A stretch of DNA of 64,000 bases from G963664835 sp965220775 (GCA_965220775.1 OZ244845.1:1488001-1552000); one strand, 5' to 3'; counted from the stretch's first letter, positions 32,618 through 41,881 are shown. A program made the numbers and translations. The notes: generated by a model from the letters alone, not told the origin.

Positions 32618-33874
32618 GTGCCTAGGCTCAGACGACGGACACTCCGGGAAAGAGCTATCCGTCTAGGGTCCGAGATCGCAATAAACCGCAACCACGGCCT
32701 GTTCGCAATCGGCGCATTTATCTCCAGCCTCGGAGTCTGGATGCAGACGGTCGCGATGGGCTGGCTGATGCTGGAGCTCGGCGGCACGCCGTTCGATCTG
32801 GGTCTCATCAACTTTGCGCAGTTGGTCCCAATACTCGCGTTGGGCGTAGTCGGCGGCGCCGTCAGCGACCGAGTCAACAAACGATGGCTTCTGATCGCCG
32901 CCCAATCCGGCGCGGCCGTCATCAATCTGCTCATCGCGCTACTCACGCTTGCCGGCCTGATAACTATCCCCACGCTGATCGTCCTGGCGTTCATTTCCGG
33001 CTTGGCCTCCCCGTTCGTATGGCCGTCCTTTCAAGCGATAATCAGGGAACTCGTCGGTCCAGACGAGCTGCGGAAGGCGATCGCGCTCAACGCCGGCCGA
33101 TTCAATTTGGCCAGAATCTTGGGTCCTACGATTGCCGGCGGGTTGGTCGCGATAATTGGCACCGCCGGCTGCCTGATTATCGGCTCGATTGCCCTGACGG
33201 GCGTCGTGTTGACGGTTTGGCTCATCAGGTACGACCCTCCACCCCTTGCTCCCCAGTTGGAATGGGTCCAGGCGATGACCGAGGGATTGCAACACGCCTG
33301 GCGCGACCGTCAGATCCGGGCTTATCTGCTCGCGGCGGGAGGGATAGGATTGCTGGCGATGCCTTACCAGGCGTTCATCCCGGCCTATTCTCGCGACGTT
33401 TTGTCCGCTGGCCCGGAGGGCTTGGGATTGTTGCTTACAGCGGTGGGAATAGGCGCTCTGGTCGGCGCAGTCTCAAGTGGCTTCAGGTTTGCCTCGCGTA
33501 GACCCCTGACGACATGCTTCATCTTTATTGTGTGCCTGGGGATTGGCCTGGCTGTCTATACATTCGCCGGTTCGCTAATTCTTGCGCTGGTGGGATTGAC
33601 GCTGGTCGGCCTTGGATCAATCGGTTTTCTGGCAACTGCCAATGCCTCGGTTCAACTGCAGGCCCCGCATGCTGTCCGAGGACGCATCATCGGAATATGG
33701 ATAACAGTCAACGCCGGCCTGATGCCGATCGGCAGCCTCGTGTTCGGTCGCGTTGCGGAGGTTTCCGGCGTTCAACTCGTATCGATAATTGGGGCCGCCG
33801 GTTGTATGATTGTTGCCTTGCTATTTGCCCTGGTGCTCAGGAAGTCCTTGCGTCAGGAGATCAGGCGCATATGA
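32618..33874 (+). CDS. MFS transporter (EntS/MFS_3-type exporter)
   Basis: A 418-residue major facilitator protein with about twelve membrane helices. It contains the family sequence SSLGVWMQTVAMGWLMLELGG in helix 1, the loop 2-3 motif GAVSDRVNKRWLL, and the helix-4/5 region (NLARILGPTIAGGLVAIIGTAG) typical of enterobactin-exporter-like MFS_3 proteins. It is transcribed away from the acetamidase gene. Such proteins usually extrude small metabolites or drugs. No siderophore genes are nearby. A second member of the same subfamily is at 36154-37422. Confidence 0.87.
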   Translation: MPRLRRRTLRERAIRLGSEIAINRNHGLFAIGAFISSLGVWMQTVAMGWLMLELGGTPFDLGLINFAQLVPILALGVVGGAVSDRVNKRWLLIAAQSGAAVINLLIALLTLAGLITIPTLIVLAFISGLASPFVWPSFQAIIRELVGPDELRKAIALNAGRFNLARILGPTIAGGLVAIIGTAGCLIIGSIALTGVVLTVWLIRYDPPPLAPQLEWVQAMTEGLQHAWRDRQIRAYLLAAGGIGLLAMPYQAFIPAYSRDVLSAGPEGLGLLLTAVGIGALVGAVSSGFRFASRRPLTTCFIFIVCLGIGLAVYTFAGSLILALVGLTLVGLGSIGFLATANASVQLQAPHAVRGRIIGIWITVNAGLMPIGSLVFGRVAEVSGVQLVSIIGAAGCMIVALLFALVLRKSLRQEIRRI

Positions 33875-33959
33875 TGGAATTGCCTGGTAGAGCCAACGGT
33901 GGATAACGCCTAACGTAGCCAATCATCATGTCTGCAACTTCAAGACTAGGAGGACGAGC

Positions 33960-35009
33960 ATGCCGGTAAAATCGGCTGACGAACTGACACAACTCACTCG
34001 GAAGATTCTGGTAGCTGTAGGTGCCAGCGAGAGCAACGCCAGCAGAGTGGCCGAGGCGCTGATCTCCGCCCACCTTGCCGGCCACGACTCGCACGGAGTC
34101 CAGCAGCTTCCCCTATACGTCAAGGACATCAGAGATGGGCTCATACTGCCGGCGGCCGAGCCGGAGTTGGTACAGGAGACCGCTAGCTCGGCTCTGATTC
34201 GCGGGCACTGGACGTTTGGATTGGTTGCCGCCAAACAAGGGATACAGTTGGCGATCGAGAAGGCGGCGAACGATAACATATCGATCGTAACCTTAACCGA
34301 GCTTCACCACATCGGCCGGCTGGGTGAGTACGCCGAGATGGCCGCCGCGGCGGACCTTGTCTCGATAATAGCCGCCGGCGGATTCAGTGAGGTGAACCCC
34401 GTGGCGGCGCCCCACGGCGGGCGTAAAGCCGTCCTGGGAACCAATCCTATATCGATTGGATTTCCGGCCGGAGACGAGCCGATGATCGTAGATTTCGCTA
34501 CGACAATCACCTCTGGCGGCAAGATCTTGTTGGCAATCTCCAAGGGTGAGAAAGCTCCGCCGGGGTACTTACTAGATGGTGATGGCAATCCGACCACCGA
34601 CCCCAACAAGTTCTATGACGGCGGCGCGTTATTGCCGTTCGGTGGGCATAAGGGATTCGGCGTGATGATGGCGGTGGAGTTCCTGGGACGAATCCTGGCC
34701 GGCGGTGACAAATACGCGACACCAAGTCGGGGCGGGCCAACTATGGGCCATCAGGGCGTGTCAATGATCGTGATAAACCCGGCCGGCTTTCAGCCTCTTG
34801 CCCAGTACCACGAGCGCGCGGAAGAGATGATGGAGCGGGTGCGTGGGGTCCCGCCGGCACAGGGGTTCGACGAGGTGATGGCGCCAGGCGATCCGGAGCG
34901 GCGGGCGCGCGAAGCTCGTCAAAGGGACGGTATCTACGTAGCGGAATCTACCTGGGACCAGCTTATGGATATCGCGAAGTCATTGCAGCTAGAGTTGCCC
35001 GCATCCTAG
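33960..35009 (+). CDS. Malate/L-lactate dehydrogenase-like (Ldh2 family) NAD(P)-dependent oxidoreductase
   Basis: A 349-residue Ldh2-type enzyme (the family of malate/L-sulfolactate/ureidoglycolate dehydrogenases), which interconverts 2-hydroxy and 2-oxo acids. The catalytic-region His is in HLAGHDSHGVQQ. Other landmarks are ELHHIGRLGEYAEMAA, the NPISIGFPAG strand, and the conserved GGALLPFGGHKGFGVMMAVEFL near residues 220-240. The ATG at 33960 has a strong AGGAGG ribosome site. It is convergent with a D-2-hydroxyacid dehydrogenase gene, so the two may act on related hydroxy acids of opposite stereochemistry. Confidence 0.88.
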   Translation: MPVKSADELTQLTRKILVAVGASESNASRVAEALISAHLAGHDSHGVQQLPLYVKDIRDGLILPAAEPELVQETASSALIRGHWTFGLVAAKQGIQLAIEKAANDNISIVTLTELHHIGRLGEYAEMAAAADLVSIIAAGGFSEVNPVAAPHGGRKAVLGTNPISIGFPAGDEPMIVDFATTITSGGKILLAISKGEKAPPGYLLDGDGNPTTDPNKFYDGGALLPFGGHKGFGVMMAVEFLGRILAGGDKYATPSRGGPTMGHQGVSMIVINPAGFQPLAQYHERAEEMMERVRGVPPAQGFDEVMAPGDPERRAREARQRDGIYVAESTWDQLMDIAKSLQLELPAS

Positions 35010-35015
35010 AACGCG

Positions 35016-35978
35016 CTAGAAGCCGGCCTGTTTGTCGCAAACGTAAATGAACGGCTCGTCTGCTAGGAAGCGGCGAATGTTCTCCGTGAGTATCCTCCCA
35101 CGACCCTCGTAGAGTTGGGGAGTCAACGCCGACGCGTGTGGCGACATCACGACGTTGGGGAGCCCCCAAAGCGCGCTGTCCTTGGGTAGAGGTTCGACTT
35201 CGGTCACGTCGAGTCCGGCGCCGGCGATTCGATCCTCGCGCAGCGCGTCGATGAGAGCCGGCTCCTCGACTATGCCGCCGCGAGAGATTGCGATCAGGTA
35301 TGCCGTGGGCTTGAGCAGGCTAATTCGGCGCCTGTCGATCAAGTGGTGAGTCTGGGCCGTGTAGGGCGCCGTTATCACAAAGACGTCGGAGATACTGATC
35401 AAGTCATCCAGCCGGTCCAAGCCCCATACCTCCTCGACTTCCGGCATACCCGGCACCGGCCGGATGTCGGCGGCATAGACTTTCATCCCGAATCCACGAG
35501 CCCGGCGCGCTACCGCCCTGCCTATTCCACCTAACGCCAAGATCCCCATCGTGCGGCCGTCGAGCTCAACGTAGCGATCCTGGTATTTCATCATTTCCCA
35601 GTGCCTCGCCCTTTGGTCTTCGAACAGCTCGGGCAAACAGTGAGTTAACGACAAGAGCAGGGCAAATACGTGATCGGCCATCGGATTAGCATGCGGGCCG
35701 AGAGCGTTTGTGAGCGTAACATCGCTCTCCGCCAGTCCCTCGACCGACACATACTGGTCGATGCCCGTACCCATTTCGTGGATCCAGCGCAGCTTATTGG
35801 CGGCTTGGAATGCTTCGGTTGAAAGCCGCCCTACTATCGCATCGGCATCGGGGATTTCCCGCAATTGATCGCTGGCATTGTGTACAAGCACGAATTCCAC
35901 ACCCGGAAAATCTGCCCGCAGCTCGTCCATGAACTGATCGGTCGTTCTTCCTTCCTGCATCGTGATGACGATTTTCAA
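35016..35978 (-). CDS. D-2-hydroxyacid dehydrogenase
   Basis: A 320-residue NAD-dependent dehydrogenase of the D-isomer-specific family. The nucleotide-binding loop is ILALGGIGRAVARRARGFG. The catalytic set is complete: Arg in AISRGGIVEE, Glu in GLDVTEVEPLP and His in MSPHASALT. The frame is open to 36053, but AGGAGG lies about 9 bases before a TTG at 35978, giving LKIVITMQEGRTTDQF, which fits the family start. The fold begins with a flavodoxin-like substrate domain. It probably reduces a 2-oxo acid. The substrate is unknown. Confidence 0.88.
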   Translation of the reverse strand: MKIVITMQEGRTTDQFMDELRADFPGVEFVLVHNASDQLREIPDADAIVGRLSTEAFQAANKLRWIHEMGTGIDQYVSVEGLAESDVTLTNALGPHANPMADHVFALLLSLTHCLPELFEDQRARHWEMMKYQDRYVELDGRTMGILALGGIGRAVARRARGFGMKVYAADIRPVPGMPEVEEVWGLDRLDDLISISDVFVITAPYTAQTHHLIDRRRISLLKPTAYLIAISRGGIVEEPALIDALREDRIAGAGLDVTEVEPLPKDSALWGLPNVVMSPHASALTPQLYEGRGRILTENIRRFLADEPFIYVCDKQAGF

Positions 35979-36153
35979 CGTTAGTTCCTCCTCGAAAACG
36001 TGCTCGCTGCGGACAGAGCGGATGGGCGTCGCGCCGGCGGAACGACAAGCCAAGTCTATTCTCGTTCATCGGGACGGGCAACTGCGAATCGCCGGCGTTG
36101 TGGCATAATCACAAAGACTGCGAGGTCGACGACTTGCTTTTCGCACGTAACAA

Positions 36154-37422
36154 TTGAGGTCTGCTGACCGTTCCCCCGAAAGACAGCCATCATTAGCTTC
36201 CGTCGATGGCTGGAGTGGCAGATTTCACACCTTCTCCGCGCTCCAATACCGCGACTTTCGTCTTCTTTGGATAGGTACCCTATTCGCCGGCAGTGGTCAG
36301 TGGATTCAACAAATGTCCGTAGGCTGGCTCACTTATGAGCTGACCGGGTCAGCGTTCCTGCTTGGAGCAGTCAGCGGCGCTCGTACCTTGCCGGCCCTTC
36401 TGCTGGGCCCATTCGGCGGACTCGCCGCCGACCGGCTGAACCGAAAGCTCGTGATGCTGGTCTCTCAACTCTTCCTAATGACAGTGACGGCCATCTTCGC
36501 GACTTTGGTCATAACCGGCAACGCCCGGGTCTGGAACATCTTTTTGTTCACGCTGCTGACCGGCGTGGCCTGGATCTTCAACGTGCCGGCGCGCCAAGCT
36601 ACGGTACCTGGGCTGGTACCGGCGAAACATCTGACCAATGCGATCGCGCTCAACTCGTCTGGCTTCAACTTGACGAGAATCATTGGCCCATCAATTGGCG
36701 GCGTTCTGATCGCCGTCGTAGGCTTGGCCGCCAATTTCTATCTCCAAGCCTTAACCTACGTCGGCGTATCAATAATGATAGTGAATATGCGCTTGCCGGC
36801 ATCGCCGGCGTCTCCGTCAACCCTTTCCGCGTGGCGACAATTGGCTGATGGAGTCTCTTACGTATGGAATCATCCAACCCTGCGACCGCAGATGGCCATG
36901 GCCGTGATTCCCGTAATGTTGGTGTTCCCCTACATGTCGTTGCTTCCCATTTTCGCGAAGGACGTGCTACGGATCGGACCAACAGAATTTGGGATACTCT
37001 CAGCCGCTCCAGGTATCGGAGCGCTCGTCGGCACTTTGACGATTGCAACAGTCGGAAATGTCGAGAGAAAGGGAAGGCTGCTATTCATGATGCTGACCGG
37101 CGCCGGCGCATCGCTGGTGTTGTTCTCCCTCTCTCGTTCCTTCCCGCTCAGCATCGCGCTGCTGATGCTCGTAGGCATGTTTCACATGACCTACATGACG
37201 ACCAACCACACGCTGCTGCACACGACGGTCCCAAACGAATTCAGAGGCCGTGCGATGGGTATAACGCTCTTGAATCAGGGGTTAGTGCCGCTCGGCAGCC
37301 TCATCGCCGGTGCCCTAGCCGAAATCTTGTCCGCGCCGCTGACGGTTATGGCAATGGGAGCCAGCGTATTGGTACTAACGGGTTTGGCCTTCGCTCTGTT
37401 CCAATCTATGCGCAAAGTGTGA
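36154..37422 (+). CDS. MFS transporter (EntS/MFS_3-type exporter)
   Basis: A 422-residue major facilitator, paralogous to the protein at 32618-33874. It has GSGQWIQQMSVGWLTYELTGS in the first helix, the loop motif GGLAADRLNRKLVM, NLTRIIGPSIGGVLIAVVG in helices 4-5 and SLIAGALAEILSAPL near the end. The start is not secure: TTG at 36154 is the first possible codon, and an internal start closer to the first helix (residue ~28 onward) is also possible. It probably exports a small organic compound. Confidence 0.86.
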   Translation: MRSADRSPERQPSLASVDGWSGRFHTFSALQYRDFRLLWIGTLFAGSGQWIQQMSVGWLTYELTGSAFLLGAVSGARTLPALLLGPFGGLAADRLNRKLVMLVSQLFLMTVTAIFATLVITGNARVWNIFLFTLLTGVAWIFNVPARQATVPGLVPAKHLTNAIALNSSGFNLTRIIGPSIGGVLIAVVGLAANFYLQALTYVGVSIMIVNMRLPASPASPSTLSAWRQLADGVSYVWNHPTLRPQMAMAVIPVMLVFPYMSLLPIFAKDVLRIGPTEFGILSAAPGIGALVGTLTIATVGNVERKGRLLFMMLTGAGASLVLFSLSRSFPLSIALLMLVGMFHMTYMTTNHTLLHTTVPNEFRGRAMGITLLNQGLVPLGSLIAGALAEILSAPLTVMAMGASVLVLTGLAFALFQSMRKV

Positions 37423-37526
37423 GGCGGATAGAGCCGGCCGCAGTTCTTCAGACTCGCTCGGGGCAAGCGCTTCGGCGGCGGTCTGATGGATAGCGAAGAG
37501 CCAAGCTTCGCCATTCCGCTCAGGGG

Positions 37527-38615
37527 CTAGAAGCGGTATAGCGACCGCGCGTTCTCGGCCATAATCCGGCGCTTGATTCCGTCCGGCAGGCTCGTGGGCA
37601 ACGCCCGGTCCGGTGCGTCGAAGTCCCAGTGAGGATAGTCGGTCGAGAACATGATTCGGTCGCTCATGTCAAGCTGATCTAGGAGTTGGTGAAAATAACT
37701 CGGCTTCGCCGGCTCTTCGATTGGTTGGCTGGTAATCCAGAAGTGATTGCGAATGTATTCCGACGGCAAGCCGCTCACGTGAGGAAGTTCCTCGCGCAGC
37801 CGGTGCCAGCTTCTATCGAGTCGCCACATCAAGGCCGGCAGCCACCCGAATCCGGGCTCGATCAGTACGATCTTGAGTGTGGGAAATCTCTCGAAGACTC
37901 CTTCGCATATCAAGCTGATCATCTGGGTCTGATAGTCCAGCGCAAGCCCAACGTGATGCTCGAAATAGAAGGATGGCCAACCCGCTCCGGTAATCGGGCC
38001 GCCTCCGCGTCCACCTACGTGTATGCCCACCGGAAGGCCTTGTCTAACGGCTGCGTCGTAGATCTTCCAGTACTTGCGCCTGCCCAACGGCTCCGAGGTG
38101 CGAGCGAGGAACATTACCTGGACGAAGCCGGAATGGCTGCCCAGCCGGTCGATCTCGGCCGCTGCCAGATCCCCGTCCTCATGAGCGATCGCCAAGGAAG
38201 CTCGCAACCGCGGTTCCTTGTCCAACCATTCATCGATCTGCCAGTCGTTGACCGCAGATGCCAAGGCAGCGGCATATTCCAGGTTGCGCTCGCCCCGGAT
38301 CAGCGGCATAGGGTTCAGAATCCCATACTCTATTCCCCATGCATCCAGCAACTGCGCGCGCATGAAATCCAGATCGGAACCGGGCGGCCCGCCGGATGGC
38401 GGCCAGGCATCTGCCCGGCAGGCGAGCGGGTTGGTGTGTGACAGATAGTTGCCCGGAAATTGACGCATTGCGAACGTCTCGTGATGTCGCCGCCACCTCT
38501 GGGGTAGATAAGAGCGAAGCGTCGCTTCGGACGGCAATGCGTTGTGAATGTCGCAGTCAATGAACGAATATTTGGTCCCGCTCTGCGCCTGCTTTTCCTC
38601 CAGGGTAACCACCAT
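37527..38615 (-). CDS. Amidohydrolase_2 family metal-dependent hydrolase/decarboxylase
   Basis: A 362-residue TIM-barrel hydrolase of the ACMSD/gamma-resorcylate decarboxylase type. The metal ligands are visible: Asp-x-His in FIDCDIHNAL (residues about 20-24), His in PVGIHVGGRGG and Asp in MFSTDYPHWDFD. A His in the FYFEHHVGLALDYQ region probably completes the site. Enzymes of this family hydrolyse or decarboxylate aromatic and cyclic compounds. The surrounding dehydrogenases and exporters suggest catabolism of an organic acid. The substrate cannot be predicted. Confidence 0.85.
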   Translation of the reverse strand: MVVTLEEKQAQSGTKYSFIDCDIHNALPSEATLRSYLPQRWRRHHETFAMRQFPGNYLSHTNPLACRADAWPPSGGPPGSDLDFMRAQLLDAWGIEYGILNPMPLIRGERNLEYAAALASAVNDWQIDEWLDKEPRLRASLAIAHEDGDLAAAEIDRLGSHSGFVQVMFLARTSEPLGRRKYWKIYDAAVRQGLPVGIHVGGRGGGPITGAGWPSFYFEHHVGLALDYQTQMISLICEGVFERFPTLKIVLIEPGFGWLPALMWRLDRSWHRLREELPHVSGLPSEYIRNHFWITSQPIEEPAKPSYFHQLLDQLDMSDRIMFSTDYPHWDFDAPDRALPTSLPDGIKRRIMAENARSLYRF

Positions 38616-38864
38616 ATCCCTCGCTCCTGAATAGACTGCCCCTGCTCACGACTAATTTGACTCAACGCCGCCCAGACGCTCAAGCACATAGTAATCCGTT
38701 GTCGCGGCCCGGACAATACGCACACACCATCGAATCGGAAAGAAATCTCCTGATTCGCTTCATGCGCGGAAGCGAAACGACGGGTACAATGAGCGCGGTC
38801 AAGGCCGTGGCCAAAGCGGTCGGCGGGAGAATTATTCAAGAACTTCGGAAATTTGCGCGCACCG
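38616..38864. other. Divergent promoter region, no gene supported
   Basis: With the inverted repeat that follows, this makes about 400 bases between the amidohydrolase start and rplU. An 85-codon plus-strand frame at 38657-38914 has no family resemblance and ends inside the inverted repeat, so I do not call it a gene. Confidence 0.5.
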
Positions 38865-38904
38865 ATATTGCCGTCAGATTGACCACGTCCACCGACGGCA
38901 ATAT
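38865..38904 (+). promoter_or_regulatory. Perfect inverted repeat ahead of rplU (candidate leader hairpin or operator)
   Basis: ATATTGCCGTC (38865-38875) and GACGGCAATAT (38894-38904) are perfect 11-base complements separated by 18 bases, about 115 bases before the L21 start. It could fold in the rplU leader RNA as an attenuator or ribosomal-protein binding structure, or act as an operator in DNA. No U-run follows, so it is not a simple terminator. Confidence 0.45.
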
Positions 38905-39020
38905 AATCTGGTGACGGACAAATGGCTCTGACGGGGTTAACGGCTGAAGATTGGGCCTCCGAGAGTCCCTATTCTAGCCTTTAACCCCTTATATTTGTGT
39001 ATGTGAGGTGGCGAGACCCA

Positions 39021-39338
39021 GTGTACGCCGTTGTAGAAACCGGCGGCAGACAGTATCGGATGAGCGCCGGCCGAAATGTTCGGGTCAATCGACTCGAAGC
39101 CGAGCAAGGCCAGCAGGTGGAGTTCGAGCACGTTCTGCTAATCGGTGGGGATGGGGAGACCAAGATCGGCAAGCCTTTCGTGCCTGGCGCCAAGGTAATA
39201 GCTACCGTGGTCGATCAAGGGCGAGAGAAAAAGATCATCGTCCTTAAGTTTAAGCCCAAGCGAAGGTATCGCCGGAAGGCCGGCCACCGGCAGCACTATA
39301 CGCAGGTATTGGTCAACGAGATCATAGCTGACGAATAG
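39021..39338 (+). CDS. rplU: 50S ribosomal protein L21
   Basis: L21 binds 23S rRNA in the large subunit. The sequence starts (M)YAVVETGGRQYRMSAG, continues VEFEHVLLIGGDGETKIGKPFV and ends with the basic KFKPKRRYRRKAGHRQHYTQVLV characteristic of L21. The frame is open from 38997, but the GTG at 39021 gives the normal N-terminus and length (105 residues), with GAGGTGG upstream. It heads an operon with rpmA and rpmE. Confidence 0.96.
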   Translation: MYAVVETGGRQYRMSAGRNVRVNRLEAEQGQQVEFEHVLLIGGDGETKIGKPFVPGAKVIATVVDQGREKKIIVLKFKPKRRYRRKAGHRQHYTQVLVNEIIADE

Positions 39339-39386
39339 ACTGCAACAAGTCCAAGCGACGCTGTTATTCTGACTAGGTGAAGAGAT

Positions 39387-39644
39387 ATGGCACACAAGAA
39401 AGGCGGGGGTAGCTCCCGCAATGGTCGCGACAGCCAGTCCAAGCGGCTCGGCGTGAAGCGATATGACGGGCAGTTTGTCAGGACGGGCACAATTATCGTG
39501 CGTCAACGTGGCACCCGCATCATGCCCGGTGACAACGTGGGTATGGGCCGGGACCACACTCTGTTCGCTTCTATCGATGGAGTTGTCAAGTTCGGGTTTG
39601 CTCGCAAGAATAAGAAAGACGTGAGCGTTCTAGCCGCGACCTGA
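39387..39644 (+). CDS. rpmA: 50S ribosomal protein L27
   Basis: An 85-residue L27, recognisable from MAHKKGGGSSRNGRDSQSKR and the YDGQFVRTGTIIVRQRG, GDNVGMGRDHTLFA core. The N-terminal tail reaches the peptidyl-transferase centre. The sequence begins directly with MAHKKGGG, without the N-terminal extension that is cleaved in Firmicutes. It is the normal partner of rplU, 48 bases upstream. The GTPase gene obgE, which often follows, is replaced here by rpmE. Confidence 0.97.
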   Translation: MAHKKGGGSSRNGRDSQSKRLGVKRYDGQFVRTGTIIVRQRGTRIMPGDNVGMGRDHTLFASIDGVVKFGFARKNKKDVSVLAAT

Positions 39645-39666
39645 CCGTAGCTCTGCGAGGGAATTC

Positions 39667-39951
39667 ATGAAAAAAGGCATCCATCCAAAGTGGTTTGAAG
39701 CCACGATAAGTTGCGCCTGTGGAGCGCAGTACCATACCCACGCAACCAAGCGCGAACTCAAAGTCGAAGTTTGTTCCACCTGCCACCCGTTCTATACGGG
39801 GCAGCAACGCATCTTAGACACCGGCGGTCAAGTCGACCGCTTCTTGCGCCGATTAGCCGTCGCGGAAGAACACCGGCGAAAAAGCGAAGAGCCCGAGCAG
39901 TCTGCGGAACAGAAGCCGACCGCGGAAACCGAAGCTGAGCCGGCCGGTTGA
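39667..39951 (+). CDS. rpmE: 50S ribosomal protein L31 (zinc-binding form)
   Basis: A 94-residue L31. It starts MKKGIHPKWFEATISCACGA and carries the zinc set Cys16, Cys18, Cys36 and Cys39 (C-x-C and C-x2-C), so it is the zinc-containing (C+) form. The core ends near residue 70 (FYTGQQRILDTGGQVDRFLRR). The last about 25 residues are an acidic, low-complexity extension (EEPEQSAEQKPTAETEAEPAG) beyond the usual length. It is third in the rplU-rpmA-rpmE operon. Confidence 0.96.
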   Translation: MKKGIHPKWFEATISCACGAQYHTHATKRELKVEVCSTCHPFYTGQQRILDTGGQVDRFLRRLAVAEEHRRKSEEPEQSAEQKPTAETEAEPAG

Positions 39952-39952
39952 G

Positions 39953-39969
39953 AAAGCCGACGGGCTTTT
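39953..39969 (+). terminator. Rho-independent terminator after rpmE
   Basis: AAAGCC (39953-39958), loop GACG and GGCTTT (39963-39968) form a short hairpin running into TTTTAA, directly after the rpmE stop. The stem is short, so some read-through into the DUF1385 gene at 40005 is likely. Confidence 0.55.
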
Positions 39970-40004
39970 AATCCCCGCTTGTCGTTGGCCATGAGAGGCT
40001 TGCC

Positions 40005-40985
40005 ATGACCAAGTTCTACGGCGGACAGGCGATCATTGAAGGCGTCATGATGCGCGGCCAACAGCAGGTCGCTATCGCCGTGCGATCGCCGAATGGCGAG
40101 ATAGTAGTCCACCGCGAGTCGTTGAAACGCTCGCAGCTCAGAGCTAGAGTCGCCAAATGGCCAATAATACGCGGCATGGTGGCGCTTTGGGATACGCTCG
40201 CACTCGGCATGCGCGCCCTGGTGTTCTCGGCAAATATCGCCGACCAGGAATCCGAAGAAGTCGATCAAGACGGCGATTCACCAATTCCATCCGGCGTCCT
40301 GTGGGGCAGTATGGCCATCGCCATTGGCGCCGCGCTCGCCATATTCTTCGTCACGCCGGTTCTCGTGACCGGCATCCTCGACCAGTTTATCGAATCATCG
40401 TTCGTCAGTAACCTAGTCGAAAAGGTCATCCGGCTCGGAATGATCCTCGGCTACATGGTGCTGATCGGACTCATGCCCGACGTGAAGCGAGTATTTGGCT
40501 ATCACGGTGCCGAACACAAGACGATAAACGCCCTCGAAGCCGGCGACCCGCTTGACGTGGAACATGCCCGCAAAGCCAGCATCGAGCATCCTCGATGCGG
40601 CACGACTTTCTTGATCGTAGTGGTTTTTGTGTCCTTTCTAGTATTCCTCCTTCTGGGTTGGCCGCAGTTGGAACTGCGAATCATATCGCGCATCGTTCTC
40701 CTGCCAGTTATCGCGGGGTTGGCATTTGAGCTCATCTATTTCGCGGCTTCAAATTATCATCACCCGTTGATCAGAGCGCTGTTAGCGCCAGGCCTAGTTG
40801 TTCAGGGGCTTACGACGGCCGAACCCGACGACACGATGTTGGAAGTCGCAATCATTGCCATGAAGACAGTCTTGGCGTCCGAAGCCGCGTTCCGGAACGA
40901 AGAACCCGTGACAGTCGGTGCCGGCGAACTCGCACCACGACAGATCTTGGTTGCTGATTCGGCAGAGTTCAGGGTGAGCGGCTAG
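40005..40985 (+). CDS. DUF1385 (YqhQ-like) membrane protein
   Basis: A 326-residue protein with the family signature YGGQAIIEGVMMRGQQ at residues 5-20 and the second motif VFGYHGAEHKTINALEAGDPLD, including a conserved HGAEHK (candidate metal or substrate contacts). At least four membrane segments lie between and after these (SMAIAIGAALAIFFVTPVLV, FLIVVVFVSFLVFLLLGWP). DUF1385 genes are often found next to rpmE and prfA in Gram-positive bacteria, as here. The biochemical role is unknown. YqhQ has been linked to envelope or metabolic processes only by context. Confidence 0.9.
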   Translation: MTKFYGGQAIIEGVMMRGQQQVAIAVRSPNGEIVVHRESLKRSQLRARVAKWPIIRGMVALWDTLALGMRALVFSANIADQESEEVDQDGDSPIPSGVLWGSMAIAIGAALAIFFVTPVLVTGILDQFIESSFVSNLVEKVIRLGMILGYMVLIGLMPDVKRVFGYHGAEHKTINALEAGDPLDVEHARKASIEHPRCGTTFLIVVVFVSFLVFLLLGWPQLELRIISRIVLLPVIAGLAFELIYFAASNYHHPLIRALLAPGLVVQGLTTAEPDDTMLEVAIIAMKTVLASEAAFRNEEPVTVGAGELAPRQILVADSAEFRVSG

Positions 40986-41039
40986 CCTAGGCGAGCGTCC
41001 GACGCCGCATCAATGAGAATGCGACCAGGCAGGTGTGGT

Positions 41040-41732
41040 TCAGCCGTGCTTGGCTTGTGCCAGCCTGTGCGTTCGTGAAACGTAATAGCCAATCGCTGGA
41101 ATGGCCACCGCCAAGACGATTGGGAGCACCAACTCGATGCCGCTGACCTGTTCGAACGTGTCGTGCAGCCACTTGTCCTCAACGACCATCTGTCCGCCGA
41201 CGTAGCCCAAAACGGCCGAACCTAGGTAGGTGAGTATGGGGAAGCGGGCGATAAGCTGTATGGCTATCCGGCTGGCAGCTAGCAGGATGGGTATGCTCAG
41301 AGCCAACCCGAAGATCAGCAGCGGTAGATGGCCCCGGGCAATTCCGGCGACCGCCAGGATGTTGTCCAGGCTCATTACTACGTCGGCTAGAATGATGATG
41401 CCGATGGCCTCGCGAAAGCTCGTTGCCTCCCGGACATTCTCGTGATCGCTGCGGCCGACCAGCAGATGATAGGCGATATAGCACAGGACGACTCCGCCTA
41501 TGGCCTGGAGTAAAGGTACCGTCAGCAAGAGCGCCGCGACAGCCGTGAACGTGATCCGCAGTACTATTGCACCGCCACCGCCAACTACGATTGCGATAGT
41601 CTGCTGTTTGGCTGGTAGACGCCGGGCTGCCAGTGCGATTACAACCGCGTTGTCGCCGCTCAGAACCAGGTCGGCAACTATTATGCCCATGACCGAACTG
41701 ATAAAGTTCGGGTCAAGGAAAACTTCAGGCAA
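41040..41732 (-). CDS. TerC-family integral membrane protein (YjbE-like, putative metal exporter)
   Basis: A 230-residue TerC-family protein with about seven membrane helices. Both conserved acidic membrane motifs are present: VADLVLSGDNAVVIALAARR near residue 20 and ILADVVMSLDNILAVAGIARG near residue 115. In relatives these handle divalent cations, mainly Mn2+ (YjbE/Alx/MntP-like roles) or tellurite tolerance. The start is TTG at 41732 with AGAGAG upstream. I looked for a yybP-ykoY manganese riboswitch in the leader and did not recognise one. It is transcribed alone, divergent from an ABC exporter. Confidence 0.88.
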   Translation of the reverse strand: MPEVFLDPNFISSVMGIIVADLVLSGDNAVVIALAARRLPAKQQTIAIVVGGGGAIVLRITFTAVAALLLTVPLLQAIGGVVLCYIAYHLLVGRSDHENVREATSFREAIGIIILADVVMSLDNILAVAGIARGHLPLLIFGLALSIPILLAASRIAIQLIARFPILTYLGSAVLGYVGGQMVVEDKWLHDTFEQVSGIELVLPIVLAVAIPAIGYYVSRTHRLAQAKHG

Positions 41733-41881
41733 GCATACTCTCTCTGGACAAACTGATTGGGCAGTATAACAACTGGTGAAGACGGGCGCAGGCGCGCAGG
41801 CACGAGGCCAACCTCAATCGAGTAAATGACTATCATTGAAACACTTGCTACACTGCTAAGAACTAACGGCTTGGAGCGAGC

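Noticed and set aside
38657..38914. 85-codon frame before rplU
   Set aside because: No family resemblance. It ends in the inverted repeat and has no ribosome site, so the region is better read as a divergent promoter and leader.
41733..41881. Possible yybP-ykoY manganese riboswitch ahead of the TerC-family gene
   Set aside because: The conserved core sequences of that riboswitch are not visible in this short leader.
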